A stretch of DNA of 64,000 nucleotides, from contig NZ_LT629766.1 in the NCBI RefSeq assembly GCF_900105315.1, forward strand, positions 3,782,001-3,846,000. The letters are read 5' to 3'. Positions 47,799-62,538 of this stretch are shown here, piece by piece. Both the position numbers and the translations under genes were made by a program. Under the pieces are notes generated by a model that was given only the letters and a program-made list of their open reading frames with translations, was not told where the DNA came from and did not search any database. The first letter of the stretch is position 1. Every line of letters begins with the position of its first letter. Origin of the DNA: Brevibacterium siliguriense. GTDB taxonomy: Bacteria > Actinomycetota > Actinomycetes > Actinomycetales > Brevibacteriaceae.

Positions 47799-49040
47799 TC
47801 AGCGGCCCGTGCGGATAGCTTTGCGCAGGCGTACAAGCTGCGCGTCGATGACAGTCCCCATCTCGGAGATCTCTGCCCGTCGGATCCCGCGTTCGACAGC
47901 CTGCGCCCTCCACCCCTCGACTGCACTCACGACCTCATTCAGCATCGACACAGCGGTCGGCTTCGAGAGGTGGCAGAGAGCGGCGAACTCGAGCAGCGCT
48001 TCGGCCTCGAACTCCGCGGACACGACGCCGTTGATAGCGGTCTGCCGTTCGACTGCGGCTTCCGGTTCCGGGTTGATATCGAAAGCCGGGCTCAGCTGCC
48101 ATCCCGCGTCAGATCGAATGAATCCATGGTTACGCAAGTGATCATCCGTATTGTGCAATGCCACTGAGAACGCCACTCGGCGAAACAATTCAGCGCAGTC
48201 GCTGCGCCAGCGTCGGCTGTGGTCTTCGATCGCTTCGACGATATCGAGATAGTCACCGGCTTCTCCGTCCCGACGCCCGGTTGCTGTCATCGCGCTCATA
48301 TATCCGACTCGACGGTCGGCCGTGCGATCGAACCTCTGCAGAAGAAGCACGGATCTCTCGTCAATGCGCAGTAGCCGAGATTCAGAGGTGTCGATTCCGG
48401 CGCTGCGGGCAAGGTCGAGCGTCAGGCCCTCCCACGCGATGATGTCCCGCTCATCGCCGGGACGGGAGAACTTCGCGATCAGCAGCCGGCCTTCATCGTC
48501 TGCCACAGATGCTTTGGGGCGCGCGCCACCCAGAGACCCTGTCCCCGCATCGAGAAGACGCTTCACCGCCTGGTCCGACCCTTCTCCGGCCCCATCCGCA
48601 GACCGCTGCAGCTCAGGCAAGGAGAGCAGCTTCGGCACACGGCTCGTCGGGCTGAGGAAATCCTCGTCAACAGTACGACGAAACCTCAGAGCCCCCTGCC
48701 GAGTGCGATCACTGACTCCAAGCAGGAAGTCGATGTCGGTCAGACGGCGGTCACGAACGATGCCTTCGGCCACTTGCCTCCGATGCTCCTTCGCTACGAG
48801 ATTACGACCCCACCGGTCAGGAGAGCAGTCGGCGAATGCACCTGGCAGACCGGGTACGTTGAATGGAGCTGTCGACAACGGGAGCTCCGGATCGATGGAA
48901 TAGGCCCAGCGAGCTCCCGCGTACTCATCGGAATATTTGAACGTCGTCGAAATCTGTCCCCTTGCAATGTGGAAGTACGCCGTACCAACGAATACCGCCG
49001 TTCCGCCATAGTCCGTCTCGACCCGGATCTGCTCACTCAT
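47799..49040 (-). CDS. hipA: HipA-type serine/threonine kinase toxin
   Basis: 413-residue HipA-fold kinase. The N-terminal region lacks the longest HipA insertions. GSLGGARPKASV near residues 167-178 is the Gly-rich loop, LLIAKFSRP carries the ATP-binding lysine, HNTDDHLRNHGF near residue 300 is the catalytic loop with the Asp base, and LSPAFDINP is the metal-binding DxNP segment. HipA phosphorylates aminoacyl-tRNA synthetases (GltX in E. coli) and stops growth until the antitoxin acts; the target here is unknown. All catalytic motifs are intact. ATG 49040 overlaps the hipB stop (ATGA). Flanked on both sides by near-identical rRNA operons reading the same way. Confidence 0.92.
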   Translation of the reverse strand: MSEQIRVETDYGGTAVFVGTAYFHIARGQISTTFKYSDEYAGARWAYSIDPELPLSTAPFNVPGLPGAFADCSPDRWGRNLVAKEHRRQVAEGIVRDRRLTDIDFLLGVSDRTRQGALRFRRTVDEDFLSPTSRVPKLLSLPELQRSADGAGEGSDQAVKRLLDAGTGSLGGARPKASVADDEGRLLIAKFSRPGDERDIIAWEGLTLDLARSAGIDTSESRLLRIDERSVLLLQRFDRTADRRVGYMSAMTATGRRDGEAGDYLDIVEAIEDHSRRWRSDCAELFRRVAFSVALHNTDDHLRNHGFIRSDAGWQLSPAFDINPEPEAAVERQTAINGVVSAEFEAEALLEFAALCHLSKPTAVSMLNEVVSAVEGWRAQAVERGIRRAEISEMGTVIDAQLVRLRKAIRTGR

Positions 49041-49330
49041 CGACGAACCCTGTCTGGCAAGGATTCAGCAGAACGCAGTCTTCCGACATCGGTGCTCATT
49101 GGATCGAATGAGGCCGACACGTGGTCGAGCTGCCCCAGGGCCTGCATGACCGACATAACTGCCCCGATTGAGACCCCGGCGTCTCCTCGTTCAACCTTCT
49201 GCAGCGTCGATCGAGAGATGCCGGCCCGTTCTGCGACTTCGACGGCTTTGAGCGATTGCATGAGTCGCCACCGACGAATCGAAGTTCCAATCTCGGCGAG
49301 ACGGCGATCCACAAGGCGTGTAACGCTCAT
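49037..49330 (-). CDS. hipB: HipB-type antitoxin, XRE-family repressor
   Basis: 97-residue protein with a helix-turn-helix near residues 26-62 (LKAVEVAERAGISRSTLQKVERGD), the usual XRE/HipB fold, and a charged C-terminal tail that may contact the kinase. It neutralises HipA and represses the operon. ATG 49330 follows GGAGGG at 3 nt; an upstream TTG in frame is less likely. Its stop overlaps the hipA ATG, giving antitoxin first, toxin second with coupling. A TATACC-N13-GGATA dyad lies about 31 nt upstream. Confidence 0.92.
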   Translation of the reverse strand: MSVTRLVDRRLAEIGTSIRRWRLMQSLKAVEVAERAGISRSTLQKVERGDAGVSIGAVMSVMQALGQLDHVSASFDPMSTDVGRLRSAESLPDRVRR

Positions 49331-49360
49331 CAACCCTCCTTATGAGTGCAATAACCACCA

Positions 49361-49384
49361 TATACCGACTTACGGACTAGGATA
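49361..49384. promoter_or_regulatory. Candidate HipB operator
   Basis: TATACC (49361-49366) and GGATA (49380-49384) face each other across 13 nt, upstream of hipB. E. coli HipB binds TATCC-N8-GGATA dyads, so the half-sites are similar but the spacing differs. The stretch also contains TATATGG and TTATTG on the minus strand, possible -10 sequences. Confidence 0.45.
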
Positions 49385-49396
49385 CGCGTCATTAAT

Positions 49397-49606
49397 TCAA
49401 CGGGCAATGCCGGTTCCGTGCAGATCGGGAACCGCTGCTGTGCGGATGGCCTCCAGAAAATCGCGGCATCTCCGTGAGCACACCGCTCTTGGTTGCCGTC
49501 GACGAACCGGGTAGAACTCTGCTGTGATGACCACCCCATCGACTATGAACACACGGACAACGATCTCCATGTCACCAGCCACGAGGCACTCCGACGCTTC
49601 CTCCAC
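49397..49606 (-). pseudogene. Truncated duplicate of gene X fused to unrelated sequence
   Basis: Codons 1-34 are identical to gene X at 41689; after the repeat edge (49503) the frame runs into unrelated sequence (RRRQPRAV and a closing DLHGTGIAR) and stops. It is a by-product of the duplication boundary rather than a functional gene. The non-homologous part could be a remnant of another gene, since the frame looks coding-like. Confidence 0.6.
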
Positions 49607-49618
49607 CTCCCCTGGTTG

Positions 49619-49674
49619 CTACCTGACGGGGGCCCAGCAACCCCGCGCCAGGTAGCTGGGCCCCCGCCAAGTAG
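49619..49674. repeat. Dispersed 56-bp palindrome, copy 3
   Basis: Identical to the copy at 41702-41757 because it is part of the large repeat. Lies between the rrnB terminator and the gene X remnant. Confidence 0.9.
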
Positions 49675-49720
49675 CACCAACCACCACACAACCCACCCAA
49701 CACACTCATTCGTGAATACA

Positions 49721-49757
49721 GTGATGGCCCCGCCCAAAAACTGGACGAGGCCATCAC
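49721..49757 (-). terminator. Terminator of rrnB
   Basis: Same 16-bp stem as in rrnA. Read-through would enter the gene X remnant and then hipBA, about 390 nt further on. Confidence 0.85.
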
Positions 49758-49767
49758 CCCAAAAAGA

Positions 49768-49889
49768 ATATTGCGGCAGTCACTTACTCTCCCACAACCA
49801 CCAAGTTGCAGTACCATCAGCGCGAATGGGCTTAGCTACCGGGATCGGAACGGTTAACCGGGCGTTTCCCCACCACTATCACCACCGCA
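49768..49889 (-). rRNA. rrf: 5S ribosomal RNA, rrnB
   Basis: Identical to the 5S of rrnA, displaced by 7,917 nt. Standard 5S core and paired ends as described there. Confidence 0.93.
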
Positions 49890-50086
49890 AAACCAACAAA
49901 CCACCACCACAACCCCACACAAGGTCATCAGCGGTAATGGTCCAAGAACCGCACAGCGAACGCGAACACCAAAAAACCTATGCAACATGCACACCCACAA
50001 CGGGGCATGAACTCTTCCAGCCACAACTAGAAAAGACTACTCACAAAACAAACTCGCACACACACCAACCCCAACAAAAAGAAAGT

Positions 50087-55145
<5,059 letters not shown>

Positions 55146-55595
55146 AAAAAATTATGTTACGAATGAATCCCAGCAAGACAGCCAACACACGACCACGGGG
55201 TGATCGCAGTTGACCAAAAAATACTCCCAACCAAACACGAAGACCACCCCACCACATGCGGACGGTTCAGCGAAGAACCACCCACACCAGGGTGAACCAT
55301 GTTCGATCAGGTGATTGTCTCACCAGAAAAATACATGTTCTGGCATCACAACTTGTTCAAACAAACACGCTATTGGATTCTCAAACCACAAACACACACC
55401 CATCACCACACCACACAAAAAACAGCATGTTCACTGGGGGTATCAGTTTCATTTTCCGCTGCCCACCCGATGTTCTGACCCCCGGATCAAACCGTGTTTG
55501 TCCTGGTCAGACCCGGTAGAAACCCTGTCTCAGTGACGGTGTTTCCGGCGGGGCAACGAGATATAACTCTAGACCAGGCAAACCCGACCACGCAA
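55146..55595 (-). promoter_or_regulatory. rrnB promoter and leader
   Basis: TTGCGT (55595-55590), 18 nt, TAGAGT (55571-55566), and a leader of about 420 nt with the same processing motif as rrnA. The upstream neighbour is the divergent epimerase gene at 55688, whose own TAGCGT box (55676-55681) lies just outside the repeat. Confidence 0.65.
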
Positions 55596-55687
55596 ATCCA
55601 AAACCGACTTTCCCCACGTGACACCCACCACACGTCTGTCGCTTCCGCTTTCCGCGACCCGACTTCGCCAGGTGTTAGCGTCCTTGT

Positions 55688-56767
55688 ATGAGCTTTCAGC
55701 CGGATGAGACATCTTCTGTGGACGGCCGGGACCTCGGCGTAGAACCCACTCGTTCCATGGGCGGACAGCGAGCTTCTGCGGCTGCGGCTGGTGCTCCGAT
55801 CGCAGTGGTCGCCGGTTCCTCCGGTTTCATCGGCGGAGAGCTGCTCAAGGCACTGAAGTCCTGGGGATACGAGACGCGGACCGTCGGCCGCTCTCATTCG
55901 CGGGCCGACGCCACCTGGGATGCCCCGGAGGTGATCGCAGATCTCGTCGATGACTGCGATCTGCTCATCAACCTCGCCGGCCGCAGCGTCGGGTGCCGAT
56001 ACAACGATGCCAACCGCCACGAGATCTGGGACTCCCGGATCGATACCACCCGCACACTCAATGACGCCGTGAGAGCTGCCTCGGCGCCTCCACGGCTATG
56101 GCTCAACGCGAGCACTGCCACTATCTACCGGCACGCGGTCGACCGGCCGCAGACCGAGGGCAACGGCGACATCGGCGAGGGGTTCTCCGTCGATATCGCG
56201 AAGGCATGGGAGAAGGAGTTCTTCGCAGGCACGCTTCCCGCCACCAGACGGGTGGCGCTGCGGATGGCCATCGTACTCGGCGACGGTGCCGCATTGAACA
56301 TGCTTGCCACCGCAGCGAGGTTCGGTGCCGGTGGCCCGCAGCACGAAGGACGCTGGTTCCCCCACCGCCGCTACCGTGGAATAGGCCCTGATGCTTCGGG
56401 ACCGACCGTCTGGCACGGGCATCCGCCGACTCACGGTCGACAGCGGTTCAGCTGGGTCCACATTGACGATGTCCTGCGCGCGATCCGCTTCATCGACACA
56501 CACGCAGATCTCAGTGGTCCGATCAACGTCTCGAACCCTCAAGTCACCGACAATGCCGCCTTGATGTCCGCGTTGCGCAAAGCGGTGCGCATGCCGCTCG
56601 GTATTCCAGCCCCGCGCTGGTTGTTGGAGATAGGGATGATCGGCCTGCAGCAGGAGTCGGAACTCGTTCTCAAGAGCCGTTGGGTTCTGCCCGAAAGACT
56701 CGAGTCTGCCGGTTTCGCCTTCAAGTGGACAGATATCGAGGCGGCGACGAAGCACCTGCTCCGGTGA
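55688..56767 (+). CDS. NAD(P)-binding epimerase-family protein, TIGR01777-like
   Basis: 359-residue short-chain-dehydrogenase-fold protein: VVAGSSGFIGGELLKAL near residues 39-55 is the nucleotide loop, NLAGRSVGCRYND and EIWDSRIDTT follow as in TIGR01777 (DUF1731) proteins, and FSWVHIDDVLRAI near 255 is also typical. The first 35 residues are an unstructured extension. The catalytic YxxxK of ordinary SDRs is not obvious, as in this family. Function unknown, probably a reductase. ATG 55688 has TAGCGT 6 nt upstream (leaderless). A second member lies at 62539-63939. Confidence 0.85.
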   Translation: MSFQPDETSSVDGRDLGVEPTRSMGGQRASAAAAGAPIAVVAGSSGFIGGELLKALKSWGYETRTVGRSHSRADATWDAPEVIADLVDDCDLLINLAGRSVGCRYNDANRHEIWDSRIDTTRTLNDAVRAASAPPRLWLNASTATIYRHAVDRPQTEGNGDIGEGFSVDIAKAWEKEFFAGTLPATRRVALRMAIVLGDGAALNMLATAARFGAGGPQHEGRWFPHRRYRGIGPDASGPTVWHGHPPTHGRQRFSWVHIDDVLRAIRFIDTHADLSGPINVSNPQVTDNAALMSALRKAVRMPLGIPAPRWLLEIGMIGLQQESELVLKSRWVLPERLESAGFAFKWTDIEAATKHLLR

Positions 56768-56810
56768 GCCCGTCCTCGGGATTCAACCGGCGATACTCAG
56801 TCGGCAATGT

Positions 56811-57722
56811 TCAGCCGGCGACCGCCTCGGCGGGGATTCCCTGCTCGACGCAGCCGGGGCAGTCGGGCTGCAGACCCTTGTCAGTGCAATCCGTGCACCG
56901 CAGGTACTGTTTGCGGCACTCGAGGTTGGCACAGTTGACGAACTCTGGGGTCTTCTTGTCGCAGGACACACAGTGCCCGATCGATTCGACGTTGTCACCG
57001 AATTCGACGTGCATGCGCTTGTCGAAGACGTACAGCGAGCCGTCCCAGTAGCCGGAGCTGCCGAAGGTCTCGCCGTAGCGGACGATGCCGCCGTCGAGCT
57101 GATAGACCTCTTCGAACCCGCGGTTCTTCATGAGCACGGAAAGGACCTCACAGCGGATTCCACCGGTGCAATAGGTGACGACGGGTTTGTCCTTGAGGTC
57201 GTCATATTTGCCGGATTCGATCTCGGCGATGAAGTCACGGGTGGTGTCCGTATCGGGGACGATCGCGTCCCGGAATTTCCCGATCTGAGCCTCCATCGCA
57301 TTGCGGCCGTCGAAGAAGACGACCTCCTCGCCGCGTTCGTCGAGGAGTTTATGCAGGGCCCCCGGCTTGAGGTGCTGCCCTCCGCCTTGGACTCCGTCTT
57401 CTGTCACCGTGATCTCATCCGGGGTGCCGAATGTGACGAGTTCGTCGCGGACCTTCACGCTCAGGCGCGGGAAGTCATCACCTTCGCCGTTCGACCATTT
57501 GATGTCCGCACCCTTGAACGGTGCATAGGACTTCGTCGCCCGGACGTACTGCTTGACGTCGAAGATGTCCCCGCCGATCGTGGCGTTGATCCCGTCCTTC
57601 GACACGATCACCCGTCCCTTGAGACCGAGGCTCTCGGCCAGCGTGTGCTGCCACAGCTTGACGGCTTCGGGGTCGGCCAGCGGGGTGAAGACGTAGAACA
57701 GGACGATCTTGGGAGTTGCCAT
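56811..57722 (-). CDS. trhO: tRNA uridine(34) hydroxylase, rhodanese-fold
   Basis: 303-residue TrhO/YceA-type protein, an O2-dependent enzyme that hydroxylates U34 of certain tRNAs. An N-terminal ferredoxin-like domain ([12 protein letters not shown]) precedes the rhodanese domain, whose active-site loop is [11 protein letters not shown] near residues 182-192. The C-terminal cysteines (CVSCDKK, CANLEC, CTDC, CPGC) probably bind zinc, as in this family. ATG 57722 is preceded at 6 nt by TAGAAT (leaderless). Monocistronic and convergent with the epimerase gene. Confidence 0.9.
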   Translation of the reverse strand: MATPKIVLFYVFTPLADPEAVKLWQHTLAESLGLKGRVIVSKDGINATIGGDIFDVKQYVRATKSYAPFKGADIKWSNGEGDDFPRLSVKVRDELVTFGTPDEITVTEDGVQGGGQHLKPGALHKLLDERGEEVVFFDGRNAMEAQIGKFRDAIVPDTDTTRDFIAEIESGKYDDLKDKPVVTYCTGGIRCEVLSVLMKNRGFEEVYQLDGGIVRYGETFGSSGYWDGSLYVFDKRMHVEFGDNVESIGHCVSCDKKTPEFVNCANLECRKQYLRCTDCTDKGLQPDCPGCVEQGIPAEAVAG

Positions 57723-57951
57723 ACTCCCATTCTAAGGCGGCTCTGCGCGTCGGTTTCACCGAGGCGGCCCGCCGTGACGAGGACCATCATCCGCCAGGTT
57801 GAGGCAGCGGCGATCAATGGGGAAGCCGCCGGATGGGCGTCCCGCTCGCCCCCGAGGCGGTTCAACCGTGGACGCGCTTCGCCCCCGCCGCAGGGACACG
57901 GCTAAGATTGGCTGTGAGTGCCGTGTCGTATGAAAGGGCCCCGAAGAGGAC

Positions 57952-60336
57952 ATGACGTCTAACCTCAGCTCTGCGGATTCCACGCAGGTCGATTCCCCGC
58001 AGAATGCATCGAAGAAGGTCAAGGAGACGGTCGAGTTCGCAGCGGCGAACCCCGACGTCGACCAGCCTTTCGCCGATCTCGGTCTCACGGCCGACGAATA
58101 CGAGAAGATCAAGGCGATCCTCGGACGTCGGCCTACCTCGGCGGAGCTGGCCATGTATTCGGTGATGTGGTCCGAGCACTGCTCGTACAAGTCATCGAAG
58201 GTCCACCTGTCGAAGTTCGGTGACAAGGTCACCGAGGACATGAAGAAGCACCTGCTCGTGGGTATCGGTGAGAATGCCGGCGTCGTCGACATCGGGAACG
58301 GCTGGGCCGTGACCTTCAAGGTCGAATCCCATAACCACCCCAGCTACGTCGAACCTCACCAGGGTGCGGCCACCGGAGTCGGGGGCATCGTCCGCGACAT
58401 CATCTCCATGGGCGCACGTCCGGTCGCAGTGATGGACCAGCTGCGCTTCGGCGCCATCGACCATCCGGACACCGCCCGCGTCGTCCACGGTGTGGTTGCG
58501 GGCATCAGCAACTACGGCAATTCCCTGGGCCTGCCGAATATCGGCGGCGAAACCGTCTTCGACTCCGTCTATCAGGGAAACCCGCTGGTCAACGCCCTCG
58601 CCGTCGGCGTCATGCGGCACGAGGACATCCGTTTGGCCAACGCATCGGGCCTGGGCAACAAGGTTGTGCTCTTCGGTGCGCGTACCGGCGGCGACGGCAT
58701 CGGCGGTGCCTCGATCCTCGCGTCCGAGTCCTTCGACGATTCGAAGCCGTCGAAGCGCCCCGCTGTGCAGGTCGGTGACCCCTTCGCCGAGAAGGTGCTC
58801 ATCGAATGCTGCCTCGAGCTCTTCCGCGCCGGTGTCGTCGAAGGAATTCAGGATCTTGGCGCCGCAGGCATCTCCTGTGCGACCTCGGAACTGGCTTCCA
58901 ACGGCGACGGCGGAATGCACATCGCACTCGACGACGTGCTGCTGCGCGATGAGACGCTCACCCCCGAAGAGATCCTCATGTCGGAGTCGCAGGAGCGGAT
59001 GATGGCCGTCGTCCGTCCCGACCGCCTCGATGAGTTCCTCGCGATCGTCGGCAAATGGGAGGTCGAGACCTCCGTGCTCGGCGAGGTCACCGACTCCGAT
59101 CGTCTCGTCATCGAATGGCACGGCGACGTCATCGTCGATGTGCCCCCGCGCTCGGTTGCCCACGACGGTCCCGTCTACAACCGTCCGTTCACCGAACCGT
59201 CATGGACGGCCGAGGTGGCTGCGAACACCGTTGAAGCCGCTGGCCTGGCGAAGCCCGAGTCCGATGATGAGCTGCGGTCGACGATGCTGCAGCTCGCGGG
59301 GTCGCCGAACCTCGCCTCGAAGTCGTGGATCACCTCGCAGTACGACAAGTACGTCCAGGGCAATACCGCACTGGCCTATCCGGATGATGCCGGTGTCGTC
59401 CGCGTCGACGAGGAGTCCGGTCTCGGCGTGGCCATCGCCACCGACGCCAACGGCCGCTACAGCTTCCTCGACCCGGCGCGCGGCGCCCAACTGGCTCTGG
59501 CCGAGGCCTACCGCAATGTCTCGACCGCCGGCGCCATTCCGCGTGCGGTCACCGACTGCCTGAACTTCGGTTCCCCCGAAGATCCGGAGATCATGTGGCA
59601 GTTCGCGCAGGCCGTCGAAGGCCTCGCAGGCGCCTGCCAGGACATGGGAATCCCAGTCACCGGCGGCAACGTGTCCCTGTACAACCAGACCGGCGGAGTG
59701 GCCATTCACCCGACCCCGGTCGTCGGTGTGCTCGGTGTCTTCGATGACGTCACCCGCGCCACTCCGAGCGGCTGGCAGGAGCCGGGCCAAACCATCTATC
59801 TGCTCGGCACCACCGAGGCGGAGCTCGACGGTTCGGCGTGGGCCGACGTCACGGCCGACCACCTCGGCGGGGTTCCTCCGCAGTACAAGCCGACAGCGGA
59901 GAAGGAACTCGGCGAGATCCTCATCAACTGCTCGCGCGACGGCATGATCGATGCCGCACACGACCTGTCCGAAGGTGGGCTGTCGCAAGCACTCGTCGAA
60001 TCGTCGCTGCGCTACGGCACCGGCGCCCGGATCTGGCTCGACGAGGTCTGTGAGCGCGACGGCATCGACGTGTTCACGGCACTGTTCTCCGAATCGACAG
60101 CGCGTGCGATCGTCGCAGTGCCACGGTCGGAAGAGGTCCGCTTCAAGGACATGTGCACCGCACGCAGATTCCCGTTCGTGCGCATCGGCATGACCGATGC
60201 CGGCGACGGAGCTCCCGCGCTCGAGGTCGTCGACCACTTCTCGATCGGCCTTGACGAACTCGGACAGGCCCACGAGGGTACGCTGGCCGACCGCTTCGGC
60301 GGCAGCGTCGCGGCGGTGACCGAAACCGCGGTCTGA
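57952..60336 (+). CDS. purL: Phosphoribosylformylglycinamidine synthase subunit PurL (small type)
   Basis: 794-residue PurL of the short form that needs PurS and PurQ. It has [20 protein letters not shown] near residues 124-143, the nucleotide loops and IGGETVFDS, and a second half with [13 protein letters not shown]. It makes FGAM from FGAR with ammonia delivered by PurQ. GAAGAGG precedes ATG 57952 and TAAGAT (57903) is a likely -10. It stands alone, 26 kb from purSQ, separated by the surface-protein, exporter and rRNA block. A strong terminator follows. Confidence 0.97.
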   Translation: MTSNLSSADSTQVDSPQNASKKVKETVEFAAANPDVDQPFADLGLTADEYEKIKAILGRRPTSAELAMYSVMWSEHCSYKSSKVHLSKFGDKVTEDMKKHLLVGIGENAGVVDIGNGWAVTFKVESHNHPSYVEPHQGAATGVGGIVRDIISMGARPVAVMDQLRFGAIDHPDTARVVHGVVAGISNYGNSLGLPNIGGETVFDSVYQGNPLVNALAVGVMRHEDIRLANASGLGNKVVLFGARTGGDGIGGASILASESFDDSKPSKRPAVQVGDPFAEKVLIECCLELFRAGVVEGIQDLGAAGISCATSELASNGDGGMHIALDDVLLRDETLTPEEILMSESQERMMAVVRPDRLDEFLAIVGKWEVETSVLGEVTDSDRLVIEWHGDVIVDVPPRSVAHDGPVYNRPFTEPSWTAEVAANTVEAAGLAKPESDDELRSTMLQLAGSPNLASKSWITSQYDKYVQGNTALAYPDDAGVVRVDEESGLGVAIATDANGRYSFLDPARGAQLALAEAYRNVSTAGAIPRAVTDCLNFGSPEDPEIMWQFAQAVEGLAGACQDMGIPVTGGNVSLYNQTGGVAIHPTPVVGVLGVFDDVTRATPSGWQEPGQTIYLLGTTEAELDGSAWADVTADHLGGVPPQYKPTAEKELGEILINCSRDGMIDAAHDLSEGGLSQALVESSLRYGTGARIWLDEVCERDGIDVFTALFSESTARAIVAVPRSEEVRFKDMCTARRFPFVRIGMTDAGDGAPALEVVDHFSIGLDELGQAHEGTLADRFGGSVAAVTETAV

Positions 60337-60363
60337 GCCGCGACCGGCGAAGTCTGATGCAAG

Positions 60364-60423
60364 ACGGCCTCTCGGCCTCGACACGACCAGCTGCAGTTGG
60401 TCCTCTCGAGGCCGAGAGGCCGT
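60364..60423 (+). terminator. Terminator of purL
   Basis: An 18-bp stem (ACGGCCTCTCGGCCTCGA and its complement) with an inner hairpin, followed by TTTCGC, 27 nt after the purL stop. Confidence 0.9.
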
Positions 60424-60516
60424 TTCGCTGTCGGTCCGCGTCCGACCGACCTGGACGAGTGTCAGCTGGAAAGAACAGCCGCCAACTCGCTCTGCCCTCG
60501 TGTCCCTAGATGACGA

Positions 60517-60582
60517 CAACCACACATGCACCACTGCGAATGTGGTTGCCTGAGAGAGAATGCTGCGGCGCACCTGCCGCAG
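60517..60582 (+). promoter_or_regulatory. Two stem-loops in the leader of the MetE-like gene
   Basis: Stem 1: CAACCACA (60517-60524) with TGTGGTTG (60541-60548). Stem 2: CTGCGGC (60563-60569) with GCCGCAG (60576-60582). Between them lies CCTGAGAGAGAATG. They lie upstream of the AAGGAG site of the methyltransferase. They do not match a SAM, SAH or cobalamin riboswitch consensus known to me. Confidence 0.5.
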
Positions 60583-60620
60583 TTACACTGCACGATCGGT
60601 CCAAGGCTAAGGAGCCAGTC

Positions 60621-61850
60621 ATGGCGAAGATTCGCACATCCCACGCGGGGTCTTTACCCCGCACCCCTGAACTCATCGAGGCCAACAAGGTCAAGCAGGC
60701 GCAGAACACCGCGCGCCTCGCCGGCGAGTCCGTGTCACAGGAACAGGCCCAGGAGTTCGACGAACTGCTGACCGCCAGCGTCACCGACCTCGTCAAGCGG
60801 CAGAAGGACCTTGGTATCTCGCTTCCCAATGACGGCGAATACGGTCACGCTATGGCCGCTGACTTCGACTACGGTGCCTGGTGGCATTACTCGTTTGCCC
60901 GCACCGGTGGGCTCGAACTCGACGACGTCGACAAGTGGGATGCACCTGCTGTGCGTTCCGAACCCGGAAAGACGGTGTTGACCAGCTTCGGCGACCGCCG
61001 CGACCGCAACCTGTTCCCCAAGGTCTACTCCGACGCTGACGCCGGCACCGACACCGGCCAGCAGCCCCAGTTCCCCAAGGCCACCGGCTCGATCAGCTAC
61101 ATCGGCCAGGACCAGGTCAACCGTGATGTCGCGAACCTCAAGGCAGGTCTGGCCGCCGCAGGTTACGACGAGCGTGCCGGTTACATCAATGCCCTCTCCC
61201 CCGGTTCGGCCTCCCGGATCGCCAACGAGTACTACTCAAGTGACGAGGAATTCATCTGGGCATGGGCAGATGTGCTCCGCGAGGAATACCTCGCCATCAC
61301 CGAGGCGGGACTGACCGTCCAGATCGACGATCCGTCCCTGGCGGAGAACTTCGACCAGATCAACCCGGAGCCGGCTTTCGACGACTACCGGAAGTTCATC
61401 CAGATCCGCATCGACGCACTCAACCATGCGCTGCGCGGAATCGACCCGGCCCAGGTGCGCGTGCATACCTGCTGGGGCTCGTGGCACGGGCCGCACGTGA
61501 CCGACCTGCCGTTCATCGAGATCGTCGACCAGGTGCTCTCCATCAACGCCGCAGGCATCACCTTCGAAGCCGCAAACGTCCGCCACGAACACGAATGGCG
61601 GATCTGGGAAGAGAAGAAGCTGCCCGAAGGCAAATACATCATTCCCGGCATCGTCTCCCACTCGACGAACGTCGTCGAGCATCCCGAGCTCGTCGCCGAA
61701 CGCATCGGTCGGTTCGCTGGTCTCGTCGGACCCGAGAACGTCGTCGCCTCCACCGACTGCGGCCTGGGCGGACGAGTCCACCCGGACATCGCCGTTGCGA
61801 AGCTGCAGTCCCTGACTGAAGGCGCGGAGATCGCCTCGAAGCGCTTCTGA
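60621..61850 (+). CDS. Cobalamin-independent methionine synthase II-like methyltransferase
   Basis: 409-residue single-barrel homologue of the C-terminal half of MetE. The zinc ligands are all visible: HTCWG (His282, Cys284), the glutamate in TFEAANV (Glu316) and the cysteine in STDCGLGGR (Cys380). It begins KIRTSHAGSLPRTPEL, typical of this short family, which moves a methyl group to homocysteine or another thiol; the donor in short forms is often uncertain. ATG 60621 is chosen for AAGGAG 7 nt upstream; a longer in-frame start at 60510 would run through two leader hairpins. Terminator follows. Confidence 0.88.
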   Translation: MAKIRTSHAGSLPRTPELIEANKVKQAQNTARLAGESVSQEQAQEFDELLTASVTDLVKRQKDLGISLPNDGEYGHAMAADFDYGAWWHYSFARTGGLELDDVDKWDAPAVRSEPGKTVLTSFGDRRDRNLFPKVYSDADAGTDTGQQPQFPKATGSISYIGQDQVNRDVANLKAGLAAAGYDERAGYINALSPGSASRIANEYYSSDEEFIWAWADVLREEYLAITEAGLTVQIDDPSLAENFDQINPEPAFDDYRKFIQIRIDALNHALRGIDPAQVRVHTCWGSWHGPHVTDLPFIEIVDQVLSINAAGITFEAANVRHEHEWRIWEEKKLPEGKYIIPGIVSHSTNVVEHPELVAERIGRFAGLVGPENVVASTDCGLGGRVHPDIAVAKLQSLTEGAEIASKRF

Positions 61851-61888
61851 CCCAATACTGCGGATACAGCAGAACAGCAGATACACCG

Positions 61889-61926
61889 GTCCCCTCCGCT
61901 CGGCTCGCACGCCGAACGGAGGGGAC
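61889..61926 (+). terminator. Terminator of the MetE-like gene
   Basis: GTCCCCTCCG pairs with CGGAGGGGAC, extended by a CTCGGC/GCCGAA inner stem, then GTTGTTG. It lies 38 nt after the stop. Confidence 0.85.
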
Positions 61927-61958
61927 GTTGTTGCAACGCATCTTGATAGACTGATTCG

Positions 61959-62510
61959 ATGGCTTCGACGTCTTCCCCGCGTTCAAACCGATGGGCCGCG
62001 ACCGCGGCAGGAGCACTGCTGGCGGTTCTGGTGGTCACGATACTGTGGTTCGCCGCCTATGCTCCAGAAACCGTGCCGAGCCATATCGGAATCGACGGAA
62101 CCATCGACGGCAGGTCGTCGAAGAGCGGCCTGCTGTTTGTCGTAGGTCCCCTCGCACTGCTGATCTCCGGCGGGCTCCTCCTCGCCCCGCTGCATGAAGC
62201 AATTCCCCTGCACGCGTGGCCGGCGCCGTTCGTCTTCAACGGCGCATTCTGGATCGCCGAGGACAGAACAGATTTCCTTCGGAAAGAGATGATCGAGTAC
62301 CTGCATATTCTGTCCGGGCTCAGCAGTGCGCTTTTCAGCTCCGCTCTTTGGATGTCGTGGTTCGAATCCACCGGACGCACCGTGCCGTCAACTATTCCGC
62401 CGATGGTCTTCGCGTCATTGGCTGCTCTACTGGCAGCGGCGACTGTCCGCCACTATCTCAGGCTTCGCCCCTCGGAGTGGTCCCCAGACGAGTCGACTGA
62501 ATCAGATTAG
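61959..62510 (+). CDS. Small membrane protein, DUF1648-like
   Basis: 183 residues with about four membrane segments. After the first segment (ALLAVLVVTILWFAAYAP) comes TVPSHIGIDGTIDG, which matches the VPxHxxxxGxxD motif of DUF1648 proteins. DUF1648 is found in SdpI-like and other membrane proteins of unknown role. ATG 61959 has TAGACT 6 nt upstream (leaderless). Confidence 0.75.
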   Translation: MASTSSPRSNRWAATAAGALLAVLVVTILWFAAYAPETVPSHIGIDGTIDGRSSKSGLLFVVGPLALLISGGLLLAPLHEAIPLHAWPAPFVFNGAFWIAEDRTDFLRKEMIEYLHILSGLSSALFSSALWMSWFESTGRTVPSTIPPMVFASLAALLAAATVRHYLRLRPSEWSPDESTESD

Positions 62511-62538
62511 AGCGACCAAACGCCGATCACCGGGCACC

